Shown one piece after another: positions 8,050 to 18,013 of a DNA stretch of 64,000 bases; position 1 is the first letter of the stretch, and every line of letters starts with the position of its first letter. The stretch comes from Serratia plymuthica (GTDB lineage: Bacteria; Pseudomonadota; Gammaproteobacteria; Enterobacterales; Enterobacteriaceae). The position numbers and the translations under genes were made by a program. The DNA lies in the NCBI RefSeq assembly GCF_018336935.1, contig NZ_CP068771.1, positions 1-64,000 on the forward strand, read 5' to 3'. The notes below the pieces were generated by a model, which worked only from the letters and a program-made list of their open reading frames with translations, had not been told where the DNA came from and did no database searches.

Positions 8050-9604
8050 TCTATTGTCGATGATAAGACGATTTAAAAATAATAATAATGTTGCTTATTA
8101 CGACTTTGAAAGAAAAATAACATTTTCAGAACTGTATCTGGAAATGGTTATGATAATGAATTACTTTGAATCGACAGGCCTGACTCAGGGAAAAAGAGTT
8201 GTCTCATTTTTGGATAAGTCATTTTCAGAGTATGCCCTTTTCTTCGCATGTTTATTGAAAGGGGTCTCTTTTTGTCCATTGGATAAAAGCTTGCCGACCA
8301 GCCGTTTGGCGATGATCATGTCAGATCTTCAACCTGATATGGTCATGGCGGAGGACTCCGATATAGGCGAAGAGAACGCCTTTAGGCAAAAATTGTTAAT
8401 TCCACCCGACTGTGTCGTGTCTAATGGCCGTGTCAGCGCATTAGCCGACGATTATGCCCGCGATGAAGACAATGTGACGGATATTGATACAGATACCGTT
8501 GCGTACATCATCTTTACTTCCGGGTCGACGGGGAAGCCTAAAGGGGTTCAAATTACTCACGAAAACCTGAATTTTTTCTTAAACGCGCTGTATCCTCGCT
8601 ACGTCAGTGAGCAATCGGAAAATTATCTGTCAATTGGTCCATTGTATTTCGATATGACCATACTCGACAGTATTGTGCCGCCTCTGTATGGGCACTCTGT
8701 CTACTTGTATAAGGCGCCTTTCATACCGGCAATTTTCTCTGGGATCATTGAGAAATATCAGATCACCAGGTTGACCTGTGTCCCTTCAGTGCTGCAAATA
8801 TTGTTGCCACAGCTCAATGAATCGACCGGGTTTGACAAGCTTAATTCCTTGAACCTCATCTTGTTTGGTGCTGAAAAACCCCACGGGCATTCCATCAAGA
8901 CATTGCTGGAAAACATCCCTGACCTGAAAGTCATTAATGCATACGGCCCGACAGAAGGAACCATGTGCTGCTTTTCTTCAGAGATCACCCTTGATAGCTT
9001 AGTCGGCGATATCAGTATCGGTAAGCCATTTGATGGCACCAAATACTTGCTCGAAACCCGCTCTGGTTTCTCAACTTCCGGAGAAGGAAAATTATTGATA
9101 TCTGGCAAGCAAGTCATGAAAGGGTATATTAATCAATCGCAAGTTGATGACCCGTTTATTTTGGTTGGCGATGACCAATACTATTGTACCAATGATGTTG
9201 TCAGAGTGGATGATGAAGGTGTTTTCTACTTTCTCGGACGGTCGGATGATGAAGTTAAGCTGAATGGCTTCAGAGTGCATCTTCAGGATGTTGCGGAGAA
9301 TATTAAGAAAACGCTGAATATTGGCGATATTTTTCTACATAAGTATACGGATAACAACAAAGACTATTTGGTTCTTTCATACGAGAATACATCGCTACTT
9401 AATCCTGAAGAATGTATTTCATTGTTAGGGGAGCGGTTGCCGAAGTATATGATTCCAAATATCTTCGCCATTTTTGATTCACTGCCTAAGCTGAGGAGCT
9501 CAAAGTTAGACAGGAATAAAGTCAAAGATTCCGTGAACTCAGAGTTTATTCGCTCCAAGGTATGTCTAACCGATAAAAAAATAATTTCATTACATATTAA
9601 ATGA
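8036..9604 (+). CDS. admJ: Free-standing adenylation enzyme for beta-phenylalanine
   Basis: A 522-residue ANL-superfamily adenylation protein without a carrier domain. Core motifs are FTSGSTGKPKGVQI (A3), YFDMT (A4), NAYGPTEGT (A5), a degenerate A7 (YYCTNDVV, where TGD is usual), GRSDDEVKLNGFRV (A8) and SSKLDRNKV around the A10 lysine. It would activate (S)-beta-Phe with ATP and load it onto AdmI. The start at 8036 lies inside the end of admI; an upstream in-frame start at 7946 would add 30 residues that only mirror admI coding sequence. About 190 bases with no gene follow before admK. Confidence 0.88.
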   Translation: MATNNLLSMIRRFKNNNNVAYYDFERKITFSELYLEMVMIMNYFESTGLTQGKRVVSFLDKSFSEYALFFACLLKGVSFCPLDKSLPTSRLAMIMSDLQPDMVMAEDSDIGEENAFRQKLLIPPDCVVSNGRVSALADDYARDEDNVTDIDTDTVAYIIFTSGSTGKPKGVQITHENLNFFLNALYPRYVSEQSENYLSIGPLYFDMTILDSIVPPLYGHSVYLYKAPFIPAIFSGIIEKYQITRLTCVPSVLQILLPQLNESTGFDKLNSLNLILFGAEKPHGHSIKTLLENIPDLKVINAYGPTEGTMCCFSSEITLDSLVGDISIGKPFDGTKYLLETRSGFSTSGEGKLLISGKQVMKGYINQSQVDDPFILVGDDQYYCTNDVVRVDDEGVFYFLGRSDDEVKLNGFRVHLQDVAENIKKTLNIGDIFLHKYTDNNKDYLVLSYENTSLLNPEECISLLGERLPKYMIPNIFAIFDSLPKLRSSKLDRNKVKDSVNSEFIRSKVCLTDKKIISLHIK

Positions 9605-9796
9605 ATCTACCTTCGTTCTGCTGACTCTTATTTCCCTTTTAAAGCGTCCTCATTGAATGTCAACGTGTGACGCTGAGGGGGGCTTCGTCGGAATACCAGC
9701 GTCTTCTCAGTTTCCTGTTTCCACAGACAAATCATTCAGGAGACGTAAAAGACTTTTAAGCATTACGAATGGCCAAAAACAAGGAGAGGTGAATCG

Positions 9797-11479
9797 GTGC
9801 AAGATGCTGACTTGAAAAATTTGCTTCGTACGGTAAGAGCGCGTTATGGGCAAAAAAACGCGATCGTGTTTAATGAGGTAACATATTCGTATCAGGAGTT
9901 AGATCAACGCATTGGAATCTGCAATCAGACAATTTCACTCAGTGACACCGCGGTCATTATCAATGTCAAAGATAAACTGAAAGCTATCACGCTGATGTTA
10001 TCTGCCATAGACTGTGGCGTAACATTTATACCGGTTGATGGCGATCGCCCCCGTTCATTTTTGACTGAGATCGCGGCAAAGTTCCCTCAGATTCGAGTGA
10101 TTAATGACGTGTGTTTCGACACGGGGCAGCTTGTCTCACACACCCTGGCGCATAATGAGCACGCACGCCCTCGCGCTCCTGAGCAAGGGGTGATGTCAAT
10201 CATGTATACATCAGGCTCCACGGGTGAACCTAAAGGTGTGCAGGTCAGAGCGGGTTCTGTGCTCAATTTGCTGCATCGTCCCTCTTTCATTACCTTCAGT
10301 AGTGAAGACGTTGTTGTATCTTATTCGTCGCTGTCTTTTGATGCGTCAACCTTCGAAATCTTTACCCCTTTGCTCTCCGGCGGCACGTTGGTGCTGTTGG
10401 ATAAGATGGTGGTGCTGGATGAGGCGTCCCTTCTTCACGCGATTGAGCAGTACAAGGTATCCTGTATGTGGATGACGGCCGGCCTCTTCAGGAGCCACAT
10501 GCAGTCCGGTGATTGCCGCGCATTAACACGTCTCAGACATCTGATCGTCGGTGGAGATAAAGTGGATTTTCACGCTGCTGTGTCGTTTTTGGAACGTTCA
10601 CCCGGTACGCGGCTATACAACGGTTATGGGCCGACTGAAAACACCGTTTTCACCACCGTTGCTCAGTTAGACCTCCACAAATTGAAACGTGATAAACGGA
10701 TTCCAATAGGAAAACTGGTAGCGGGGGTTGATTACCTTCTCTTCGATGATAACACTGGCAAATACCGCAAGTCCGGCATCGGGAGACTACATGTGTCGGG
10801 GAAAGGTTTGTCTCTGGGCTATCACGATAACCCCGTTGAAACCGGGAAGGTGTTTACGATAATTGAGGGCACCCGATATTACGATACCGGTGACATCGTC
10901 GAGTGCACATTGGATCACGAGTTTTATTTTCTGGGTCGGCAGGACCGTCAGGTTAAACTGAATGGGCACCGGGTCGAATTAGATGATATTGAAAAGACGT
11001 TAGAAAACGATCGGTCCATAGTGAAAGCACTGTGTTTTATATGGAACAACCATCTTGTGTCTTTGATCGAAATACAGGATAAAACGGCAGGTCTCGATGC
11101 GATCGTTACCCGATTGCGATCACAGTTAAGTCCCTTCTCTTTCCCTGATTTTTTTATCGAAAACACTCAGTGGCCGCTCAATAAGAATGGAAAAATAGAT
11201 ACGAAGTACTTAGTCAAGAAGACGATAAAAAATCTGGAAATGCGTCAAATCGATTCCGCCGGACTGTCTGTTAAGAGTGTCGCCGAACAGGTACTGGATA
11301 AATCTGTTGAGCTGCTGGATATCGGTTTATTTGATCTTGGCTTTGATTCCATATCTATGCTCACGTTTAGTCATGAACTGAATAAAAAATTTGATATTAA
11401 AATAAATCTTCTTGACCTTTATGTTGCTGGAACATTGCAAGGTGTGGATGATTTAGTGGCCACCAAAATGAATGCTTAA
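9797..11479 (+). CDS. admK: NRPS adenylation-carrier didomain, probably valine
   Basis: A 560-residue A-PCP protein. Adenylation motifs: YTSGSTGEPKGVQV, SFDASTFEIF (with the Asp that binds the amino group), NGYGPTENT, YYDTGDIV, GRQDRQVKLNGHRVEL and NKNGKIDT with the A10 lysine. A carrier domain follows with Ser518 in LGFDSISM. In the known pathway AdmK activates and carries valine, the second residue of andrimid; the valine specificity comes from the pathway, not from a code I verified. Translation starts at GTG, supported by AAGGAGAGG about 8 bases upstream. Confidence 0.87.
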   Translation: MQDADLKNLLRTVRARYGQKNAIVFNEVTYSYQELDQRIGICNQTISLSDTAVIINVKDKLKAITLMLSAIDCGVTFIPVDGDRPRSFLTEIAAKFPQIRVINDVCFDTGQLVSHTLAHNEHARPRAPEQGVMSIMYTSGSTGEPKGVQVRAGSVLNLLHRPSFITFSSEDVVVSYSSLSFDASTFEIFTPLLSGGTLVLLDKMVVLDEASLLHAIEQYKVSCMWMTAGLFRSHMQSGDCRALTRLRHLIVGGDKVDFHAAVSFLERSPGTRLYNGYGPTENTVFTTVAQLDLHKLKRDKRIPIGKLVAGVDYLLFDDNTGKYRKSGIGRLHVSGKGLSLGYHDNPVETGKVFTIIEGTRYYDTGDIVECTLDHEFYFLGRQDRQVKLNGHRVELDDIEKTLENDRSIVKALCFIWNNHLVSLIEIQDKTAGLDAIVTRLRSQLSPFSFPDFFIENTQWPLNKNGKIDTKYLVKKTIKNLEMRQIDSAGLSVKSVAEQVLDKSVELLDIGLFDLGFDSISMLTFSHELNKKFDIKINLLDLYVAGTLQGVDDLVATKMNA

Positions 11480-11678
11480 AGCTTGTTTTTATTTTTCAGC
11501 TCTCGGTGAAATATATATAATGAGTTAAGGTTTTCTTATTGTGGTTAATGTATTTTAAATTTAATCGTAAATGTTGATCGTTGGATTGCTAATCATCCAA
11601 TGACCGGTTTTTACTTTCTTATTTATCAACCTGAAAAATAAAAGCCAATATTTGGCGTTATATAAATGGAACTATATT

Positions 11679-12086
11679 ATGACTGAGTATAATGAAAACG
11701 AACTGAAAAACATTGAAATTGTAAAATCACTGTATACCGATGTTTTTGATACGGGCAACTGCCCGGTTGTTAACAGCTATTATCATGAGGGTGCAAAGTG
11801 CCATTTAAAAGGTAAAACTCTGCATATTGAACAGATGAAAGGAGGGATGGCTGAATTTGTTGCAAAACATACGTCGATCTCAACCTCGATCGAATCGATC
11901 TTTGCTGCCGATGATCGCACCTATGCTCGCCTTAATCGCCAGGCCACGTTAAAAGGCGAAGAGCAACCCCGTGATATTGAAATCATGGTAGAAAAACGAT
12001 TTGTTGATGGGAAAGTCGCAGAGCTGTGGTTCATGGTCGATGACGAAATGTACAGCGAAATTTGGCTAAAACAGCAGTCAGCATAA
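11679..12086 (+). CDS. admL: Small NTF2/SnoaL-like protein
   Basis: A 135-residue protein with the look of an NTF2/SnoaL fold: an N-terminal helix NEIVKSLY-type segment, a short loop with NSYYHEGAKCH, and a C-terminal sheet ending VAELWFMVDDE. Members bind small molecules or act as cyclases in polyketide pathways, but no catalytic residues can be assigned here. It occupies the admL position, and I infer an accessory role in chain processing or succinimide formation. The ATG at 11679 (MTEYNENE) is preferred to a TTG at 11652. The upstream 199 bases hold no gene. Confidence 0.65.
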   Translation: MTEYNENELKNIEIVKSLYTDVFDTGNCPVVNSYYHEGAKCHLKGKTLHIEQMKGGMAEFVAKHTSISTSIESIFAADDRTYARLNRQATLKGEEQPRDIEIMVEKRFVDGKVAELWFMVDDEMYSEIWLKQQSA

Positions 12087-12143
12087 CCCGATAACCCAGG
12101 CATAGAATGTCTATTCTATGCCTATGTCAACAGGTAATATAAA

Positions 12144-14777
12144 ATGGATATAGCGATCACGGGCTTTTCTTTTCTCTTGCCTGGTGCAAGTAATCTGGAA
12201 GAGCTAGACGCCTTGTTGGAATCCGGTCAGGATGCGTTGACCGACCCTCTCTCCTCCGACAACCCTCGTGAAGGTTGGGTCAGCCGGGCAGGCTACGTGG
12301 AGGGAGTCGATCAGTTTGACTACGACTTGTTTGGGGTATCGCTGCGGGACAGTTATATCATTGAACCTCAACAACGTATGTTCATTCAATGTGCATGGCG
12401 GGCATTGGAACAGGCTGGCTACAACCCGACACGCTGTGCACTGAACGTCGGTGTCTACTCCTCATCTTCCGATAGCCATTACCGCTCTTTTCTTTCAGAC
12501 AGCCAGTTAGCATTGGATAAGTACGATCCTTTCGAGATTGAGATTGGCTCGAACAAAGAACAACAGTCATTGCGATGCGCATACTTGTTTGATCTGAAAG
12601 GTCCGGCCGTAGGGGTACAGTCGGCATGCTCAAGTGGTTTGCTTTCTGTCCACATGGCGATGCAAGGGATCGCGACCGGAGACTGTGAGATGGCCATCGC
12701 AGGCGGAGCCTGCCTGCCTTACCCCCTTCATTCAGGGTATCAGTACCAACCGGGCATGAACTTGTCGGAAAGCGGTGTTTTATCCTCTTATTCTCACACG
12801 GCTGATGGCATGGTGCCTGGGTTTGGTTGTGTGGTGTTTGTGCTTAAAGCCCTCGATAAAGCTCGCAGCGACAAAGACACGGTATACGGTGTGCTTACCG
12901 CGAGCAGCATCAACAACGACGGAAGAGCGAAATCAAGTTATACCGCGCCTTCAACCAGCGGTATCGCAAGAAACATCCAAAACGTTCTCGCTAAATCGGC
13001 GTTGACGGCGCAGGACATCGACTTTGTTGAAGGTCACGGGTCGGGGACCAAAATTGGGGATGTATTGGAGGTCGCGGCGCTGAAAAAAGCCTTCATAAGC
13101 CACGAGCTGGCAACCAACAATACGGCCCTGTCGTCAATCAAAGCCAATATTGGCCACCTGGATGTCGTTGCCGGTCATGCCGGCTTGTTAAAATCTGTGC
13201 TGCAAGTGTGGAACCATAAGTTATATCCTGCAGCCAATTTTTCATCGTTAAATCCGAATTTACAGTTGGAACAGACGCCTTTCTACATTCCCACAGAAAT
13301 TCGTCGAAAGGAAAAATTAACCGGCCTGGTTAACTCTTTAGGGATCGGCGGAACCAACTGTGTGTTAGTCATTCGTGGCGAAGAGCGTTCTTCATTAGCC
13401 GGGGAAGGCTCGTCGCAGATGGTCGTTGTCATGATTGGTGCAAGCAACAGTGGACGCCTGCAGCACCTGTTAAGTCAGCTTCAGGAAGCATTAAAGAATG
13501 CCTCTCATTCGCTGGAAGATGTGGCGTACACCCTGACAAGACGTTCTGTGGGGAAAGGCTGCATTGCGACCTTTGCTGTTGCGTCACTTAGCGAGCTTCA
13601 AGAGCAAATTGCCACCACATTGCGCTCAGGCGTTGTCGGTCATCCCCTGGACGTTTGTCTAAAGGAATATAAGGGGAAAGCGATCGCGATCAACGCCAGC
13701 GAAATTGATGCCGAACGTGTCGTCATGCTCGAGTCCACCCCTAAGCCGCAAACCAAAACCGACGAAGCTCCGAGAGAAGAAACCCTGGCCAATACGCTTA
13801 TTTGTGAAGAGGCACTGCGTAAGATTTGGCTCGATAACTTCATGCTTGACTCGATAAAAGAGGAAGATAGCTTTGCCGAACTGGGGGGGCACTCTATCCT
13901 CGCACTGTCACTGGTCACCGATATCAATGCCGCGCTTAATCTTACTTTGACGATGGACTGGGTTGAGAAATATGATGTTTTCAGTGCGCAGCTGAATGAA
14001 CTGAACAGGCTGGCCAGAACTAAAACAGCATCTTCGCTGGTAAAAACGCTTTTTGTTCCGCCTGGTGAAACACGAGCAACGCTTATATTGGTTCATGCTT
14101 CGATTTCAGGCGTGGAAATGTACAAAAAAATGTCGAAAAACATTGCCAGTGACATCGAGGTGCTCGGGGTAGACTCCTATAATCTCTATAATGAAAATAA
14201 GATAACCTCAATAGATAGACTCGCGGAAACGTATGCAGATGATATTTTAGAAAGAGTGAAAGATAACACTGCTCCCGTGTTTATTGGAGGGTGGTCATTA
14301 GGTGGGTTATTAGCCATAAAAATAACAAAATTATTAATAAAGAAAATAAAAATAAAAGGAAATATATTACTGGACTCTGTTCTGTATTCTCAGGATAGTT
14401 CAGTGCTCTTTACGGATGACTATCTCTCCTGTTTCATGGATCTTAGCTATTTTTCGAATTCGATTACCGGAGATGAAAGAGCAAGAGACAATCTAAAATC
14501 ATTATTTGATATAGAGAGAAACATGGTTAAGGAGTTTGATAATCCCCGGCTCAACCTGCCGCTGCTCAACGTTGTAGCGACGTCTTCTCTTGTGCAAATT
14601 AAAAATAACATGCTCTCCAGCGCGTTTGAGTCGTTGAAAAAAGCCAACAATAACTGGCCAGTGAGCGACTTAATGATGGTCAAGGAAATCAACACTGACC
14701 ATGTTGGATTAATGACCGAATTAAATGTCAATGAAGTTTCAGGATTCATTCGGGAGTTTTTAGATCAGCATGTATAA
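12144..14777 (+). CDS. admM: PKS module KS-carrier-thioesterase
   Basis: An 877-residue protein with three parts. The ketosynthase (1 to about 425) has Cys162 (QSACSSG), His298 (GHGSGT) and His338 (NIGHLD). A carrier domain has Ser584 in LGGHSILA. A thioesterase-like alpha/beta hydrolase (about 640-877) has Ser718 in GGWSLGG and a candidate His853 in NTDHVG. No acyltransferase domain is present, so malonyl must arrive in trans. I infer that AdmM makes the last C2 extension after glycine and then releases or cyclises the chain to the pyrrolidinedione precursor. Its stop overlaps admN by 8 bases. Confidence 0.87.
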   Translation: MDIAITGFSFLLPGASNLEELDALLESGQDALTDPLSSDNPREGWVSRAGYVEGVDQFDYDLFGVSLRDSYIIEPQQRMFIQCAWRALEQAGYNPTRCALNVGVYSSSSDSHYRSFLSDSQLALDKYDPFEIEIGSNKEQQSLRCAYLFDLKGPAVGVQSACSSGLLSVHMAMQGIATGDCEMAIAGGACLPYPLHSGYQYQPGMNLSESGVLSSYSHTADGMVPGFGCVVFVLKALDKARSDKDTVYGVLTASSINNDGRAKSSYTAPSTSGIARNIQNVLAKSALTAQDIDFVEGHGSGTKIGDVLEVAALKKAFISHELATNNTALSSIKANIGHLDVVAGHAGLLKSVLQVWNHKLYPAANFSSLNPNLQLEQTPFYIPTEIRRKEKLTGLVNSLGIGGTNCVLVIRGEERSSLAGEGSSQMVVVMIGASNSGRLQHLLSQLQEALKNASHSLEDVAYTLTRRSVGKGCIATFAVASLSELQEQIATTLRSGVVGHPLDVCLKEYKGKAIAINASEIDAERVVMLESTPKPQTKTDEAPREETLANTLICEEALRKIWLDNFMLDSIKEEDSFAELGGHSILALSLVTDINAALNLTLTMDWVEKYDVFSAQLNELNRLARTKTASSLVKTLFVPPGETRATLILVHASISGVEMYKKMSKNIASDIEVLGVDSYNLYNENKITSIDRLAETYADDILERVKDNTAPVFIGGWSLGGLLAIKITKLLIKKIKIKGNILLDSVLYSQDSSVLFTDDYLSCFMDLSYFSNSITGDERARDNLKSLFDIERNMVKEFDNPRLNLPLLNVVATSSLVQIKNNMLSSAFESLKKANNNWPVSDLMMVKEINTDHVGLMTELNVNEVSGFIREFLDQHV

Positions 14778-15084
14778 GCATATTATTTTGTTGAAATTTA
14801 AAGAGTCTATTTCTACAGCAAATGCTCTGGAATTGCTTCACCAACTAGGTGAATTGAAAAATAAAATTTCCGGCATCAGAAAATACAGCTATGGAATGAA
14901 TGATGGTGACAATGCGAATAATTTAGGCTTTGAGTACGCATTTGTTATGGAATTTAGCTCGAAGAAAGACAGAGACGCCTATCAAATCAATGAGCACCAT
15001 CAAACGTTTATTAATGAAACACTGAACTATGCCATTTCAGAGGCGATTGTCTTCGATATGGTTGTGGCCGAGGAAGAGAGATGA
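14770..15084 (+). CDS. admN: Dabb (stress-response dimeric alpha/beta barrel) protein
   Basis: A 104-residue protein beginning MYKHIILLKFKE and ending EAIVFDMVV, the pattern of the Dabb family: a ferredoxin-like fold that dimerises into a barrel, found in stress proteins and in some polyketide cyclases and monooxygenases. Conserved HHQTF-type residues lie near position 77. It overlaps both admM (8 bases) and admO (4 bases), so it is translated as part of the same unit. A role in intramolecular cyclisation to the five-membered ring would fit the fold, but that is inference. Confidence 0.7.
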   Translation: MYKHIILLKFKESISTANALELLHQLGELKNKISGIRKYSYGMNDGDNANNLGFEYAFVMEFSSKKDRDAYQINEHHQTFINETLNYAISEAIVFDMVVAEEER

Positions 15085-17990
15085 AAGATAAAATCGCAGT
15101 TACAGGAATGTCGGGACTGTTTCCAGAAGCCAGTGACTACCACGAATTTTGGGACAACCTGTGTCATGGACGGGTGTCCTATCAGTCATATACCGATCAG
15201 GATGGACACGTCAGATCGAAGGGGCAGTGCCCGGATCCTGAAACGTTTGATGCACAGCGCTATCGTCTTTCCGAGAAGGAAGCGTTGGTCATGGATCCTC
15301 AGCTGAGAAAGTTCATCGAACTTGTCGACTCGGCCCTGCTTGATGGGGAATATCACGACCCAGGCGAGCTGGGGACGGTTGCCGTAATAGCGACGCAGGG
15401 CAGCAATCATACCTACCATGATCAACTGCAAAAAAGCATCGCAGAAGGGCAGGTTGAACCGCCTAATGGGCTGCTCCTTAACCTCAATAAGGGTACCGAT
15501 TTTATGGCTACCCGTGTCGCCCATATATTTAACTTTCAGGGCCCGTGTTTCAATCTGCAATCCGCCTGTTCTTCGTCATTGACCGCTATTGTTGAAGCCT
15601 GCTGGATGCTACAAACAAAACGTTGCGATACCGTGATTTGTGGAGGGGTGCATATCTCCTATCCGTTGGCGGAGGGCTATAAGTATGAACCTGGGTCCAT
15701 TTATTCTCAAACAGGCATTTGCCGGCCTTTTGACCATCATGCTGATGGCACCGTTCCTTCAGATGGTGGGGGCGTCGTCATTCTCAGACGGCTTCAGGAT
15801 GCCGAAGCAAATGGGGACACTATCCATGCCGTGATTGCAAATGCGTTGAGTAATAACGATGGAAGGAACAAGGCCAGTTATGCTGCCCCTTCGGTCAACG
15901 GTCAGTGGCAATTGCTGTCTCAAATCTATCGCCATTCGGCCATCAACCCTCGCCAACTGCAGTTTATAGAATGCCATGCAACAGGAACCGTCGTGGGCGA
16001 TCCAATGGAAGTTCAGGCCCTCAGCCAGTTAATGGACAGTTACCCTGTGGAAGACACGTTATCCCCGGTAGTCGTGGGATCGGTCAAAGGGAACATTGGC
16101 CATCTTTTCTGGGCATCGGGCATCGCTTCCTTGATCAAGTCTGTGCTGGCACTCAAACAAGGCGTTTACCCCGGGACGTCCAATCTTTCTCAGCTCAATG
16201 AATTGCTCCGGGAGACGGAGAAACAGCATCTGTTGTATACGGCGGACAATATTCCGTTGGATCCTGACAAGCCCTGCCTGGCCGCCATTAGCTCGATGGG
16301 TGTGGGGGGGACCAATGCGCATATTGTGATCGAAGGCTACAGCAAAGCACGTCCCCAAACACCGCAGAAACCGACCCGCAAAGAGACGCAAGGCAGCGTG
16401 TATTCTTTCTTCTCTCAAATGGCAATGGCCAAAGATGCCTGCTGTGAGAAGGAGGGTATAAGGCAGTCTCCCTCTGCAGGACAGGCACCCCTTACGCTGT
16501 CATCATTGTTGCCCCAGGTCTTGTCTTTCTATCAGCGAGTGCTTGGGGAGGAAGAGATCTACCCAGACAGTGACTACTTCGATCTGTATGGCGATTCTGT
16601 AACGGCCGTTGAGCTCCTCGCGTTATTCAAATCAGAGCTCGGCATTGATGTCACAACAGAAACCATCTACAAGCACTCGACACCCGAGGCACTGGCGAAT
16701 GCGATTGCCAGAGATCGGTCGTCTGTCGCTCAACCGGTAACTGATCGTCAACCGACGAGTGACAACGTTCACCCGCACGGTTTGCTGTCACCTTATCAAC
16801 AGCGTTTTTATTTACTGGAAAAACTGCAGCGGGGCGACCGCAGTCAATATAACGTCCCGATCTGTGTCGAGATCACCAAGACGTTTCCGATAGAATCCTT
16901 TACGCAAACTGTGGATAAAATTCTTGCGCAGCTCCCTCAATTTAGTCACCAGTACAAGATAATCAAAGAGGGTGTTGCACTGGCGGCTAAACGTGAACAG
17001 ATCGTTGAAACGACCTCGGTGGAGGTGCCCGCAGAGGATTCTTTGGAAGTACCATTGCAGGCCGTGTATGAGCAACGATTTGATCTCGATACGGGGCCGC
17101 TTTGTCGGGTAACGACACTTGGACATGGCGCTACAAGGATGCTGGTGTTGAATTTCCCTCACATCGCGATCGATGGAACGGGTTTACACAACCTATTGGA
17201 AGCATTGTCCGAGGTACGGGAAGAAAACGGGCCATTAAACAGCGCCCGTATTCCTCTTCACATTCACACGAAGCCTGACATTTCCAGCGCAAGCCTTACG
17301 TTCTGGCAAGACACTCTGAATGGCGTGCCAAAGACTTCATTACCGGTTGATCCCACCCGATCTTCAAGTGCTAAGGAATTGATCGCCGGCACGGTGGTCT
17401 CCCACCTTTCATCGGAACGTGTTTCGAAGATTCAGAACATCGCCAGGATCCATAAGAAACCACTGTTTGTCGTGCTCTATGCTTTGTTCAATGCAACCTT
17501 GTCAGAATTCCTGGATGCTGCCGTTATTTGCACAGGGATGACTCTGGCCAATCGGTCGGAATCCGACAGGGCAGTGATTGACTGTCGAATGAACAATATT
17601 CCTGTTGTCGTCAACTGTGGGTCGGGGCAGTTCTGCGACATCCTGAATGAGACAGACACCGCACTGAAAAACAGCCTGCCTCATGCCCACGTACCTTTAG
17701 AGAGAATTTCGTCTCTGGTAGGGAGAAACGGTCAAGGGGTGTATGACATTCTTTTTATGTATCAGAATCAAAACAGAGGCAATGTTCTAAGGTATCGACA
17801 GTTTACGCTTCCTGAATATTCGACGCGTTACCAGCCCGTGTATGGCAATTTGACGGTCAATATTGTGCCTGAGCAAGAGGGGTTAGCGATCGAGATGATG
17901 TTCAATCAGGCGGACTACTCCCGGGAAACGGTGGCAAGCCTTATGTCTGTGTTTGTGTCCAATATAGAGAGTGCCTTGTTCAATCTATAA
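15081..17990 (+). CDS. admO: Hybrid PKS/NRPS module KS-carrier-condensation
   Basis: A 969-residue protein. The ketosynthase (1 to about 430) has Cys163 (QSACSSS), His299 (CHATGT) and His341 (NIGHLF). The carrier has Ser506 in YGDSVTA. A condensation domain (about 565-969) carries PHIAIDG: the second His (His694) and Asp698 of HHxxxDG are kept but the first His is Pro. There is no acyltransferase. I infer that it extends the acyl-beta-Phe-Val chain by a malonate unit and then couples it to glycine on AdmP. The start overlaps admN, and admP follows after 23 bases. Confidence 0.88.
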   Translation: MKDKIAVTGMSGLFPEASDYHEFWDNLCHGRVSYQSYTDQDGHVRSKGQCPDPETFDAQRYRLSEKEALVMDPQLRKFIELVDSALLDGEYHDPGELGTVAVIATQGSNHTYHDQLQKSIAEGQVEPPNGLLLNLNKGTDFMATRVAHIFNFQGPCFNLQSACSSSLTAIVEACWMLQTKRCDTVICGGVHISYPLAEGYKYEPGSIYSQTGICRPFDHHADGTVPSDGGGVVILRRLQDAEANGDTIHAVIANALSNNDGRNKASYAAPSVNGQWQLLSQIYRHSAINPRQLQFIECHATGTVVGDPMEVQALSQLMDSYPVEDTLSPVVVGSVKGNIGHLFWASGIASLIKSVLALKQGVYPGTSNLSQLNELLRETEKQHLLYTADNIPLDPDKPCLAAISSMGVGGTNAHIVIEGYSKARPQTPQKPTRKETQGSVYSFFSQMAMAKDACCEKEGIRQSPSAGQAPLTLSSLLPQVLSFYQRVLGEEEIYPDSDYFDLYGDSVTAVELLALFKSELGIDVTTETIYKHSTPEALANAIARDRSSVAQPVTDRQPTSDNVHPHGLLSPYQQRFYLLEKLQRGDRSQYNVPICVEITKTFPIESFTQTVDKILAQLPQFSHQYKIIKEGVALAAKREQIVETTSVEVPAEDSLEVPLQAVYEQRFDLDTGPLCRVTTLGHGATRMLVLNFPHIAIDGTGLHNLLEALSEVREENGPLNSARIPLHIHTKPDISSASLTFWQDTLNGVPKTSLPVDPTRSSSAKELIAGTVVSHLSSERVSKIQNIARIHKKPLFVVLYALFNATLSEFLDAAVICTGMTLANRSESDRAVIDCRMNNIPVVVNCGSGQFCDILNETDTALKNSLPHAHVPLERISSLVGRNGQGVYDILFMYQNQNRGNVLRYRQFTLPEYSTRYQPVYGNLTVNIVPEQEGLAIEMMFNQADYSRETVASLMSVFVSNIESALFNL

Positions 17991-18013
17991 AACCTACACT
18001 GGATGAAAAAGTA

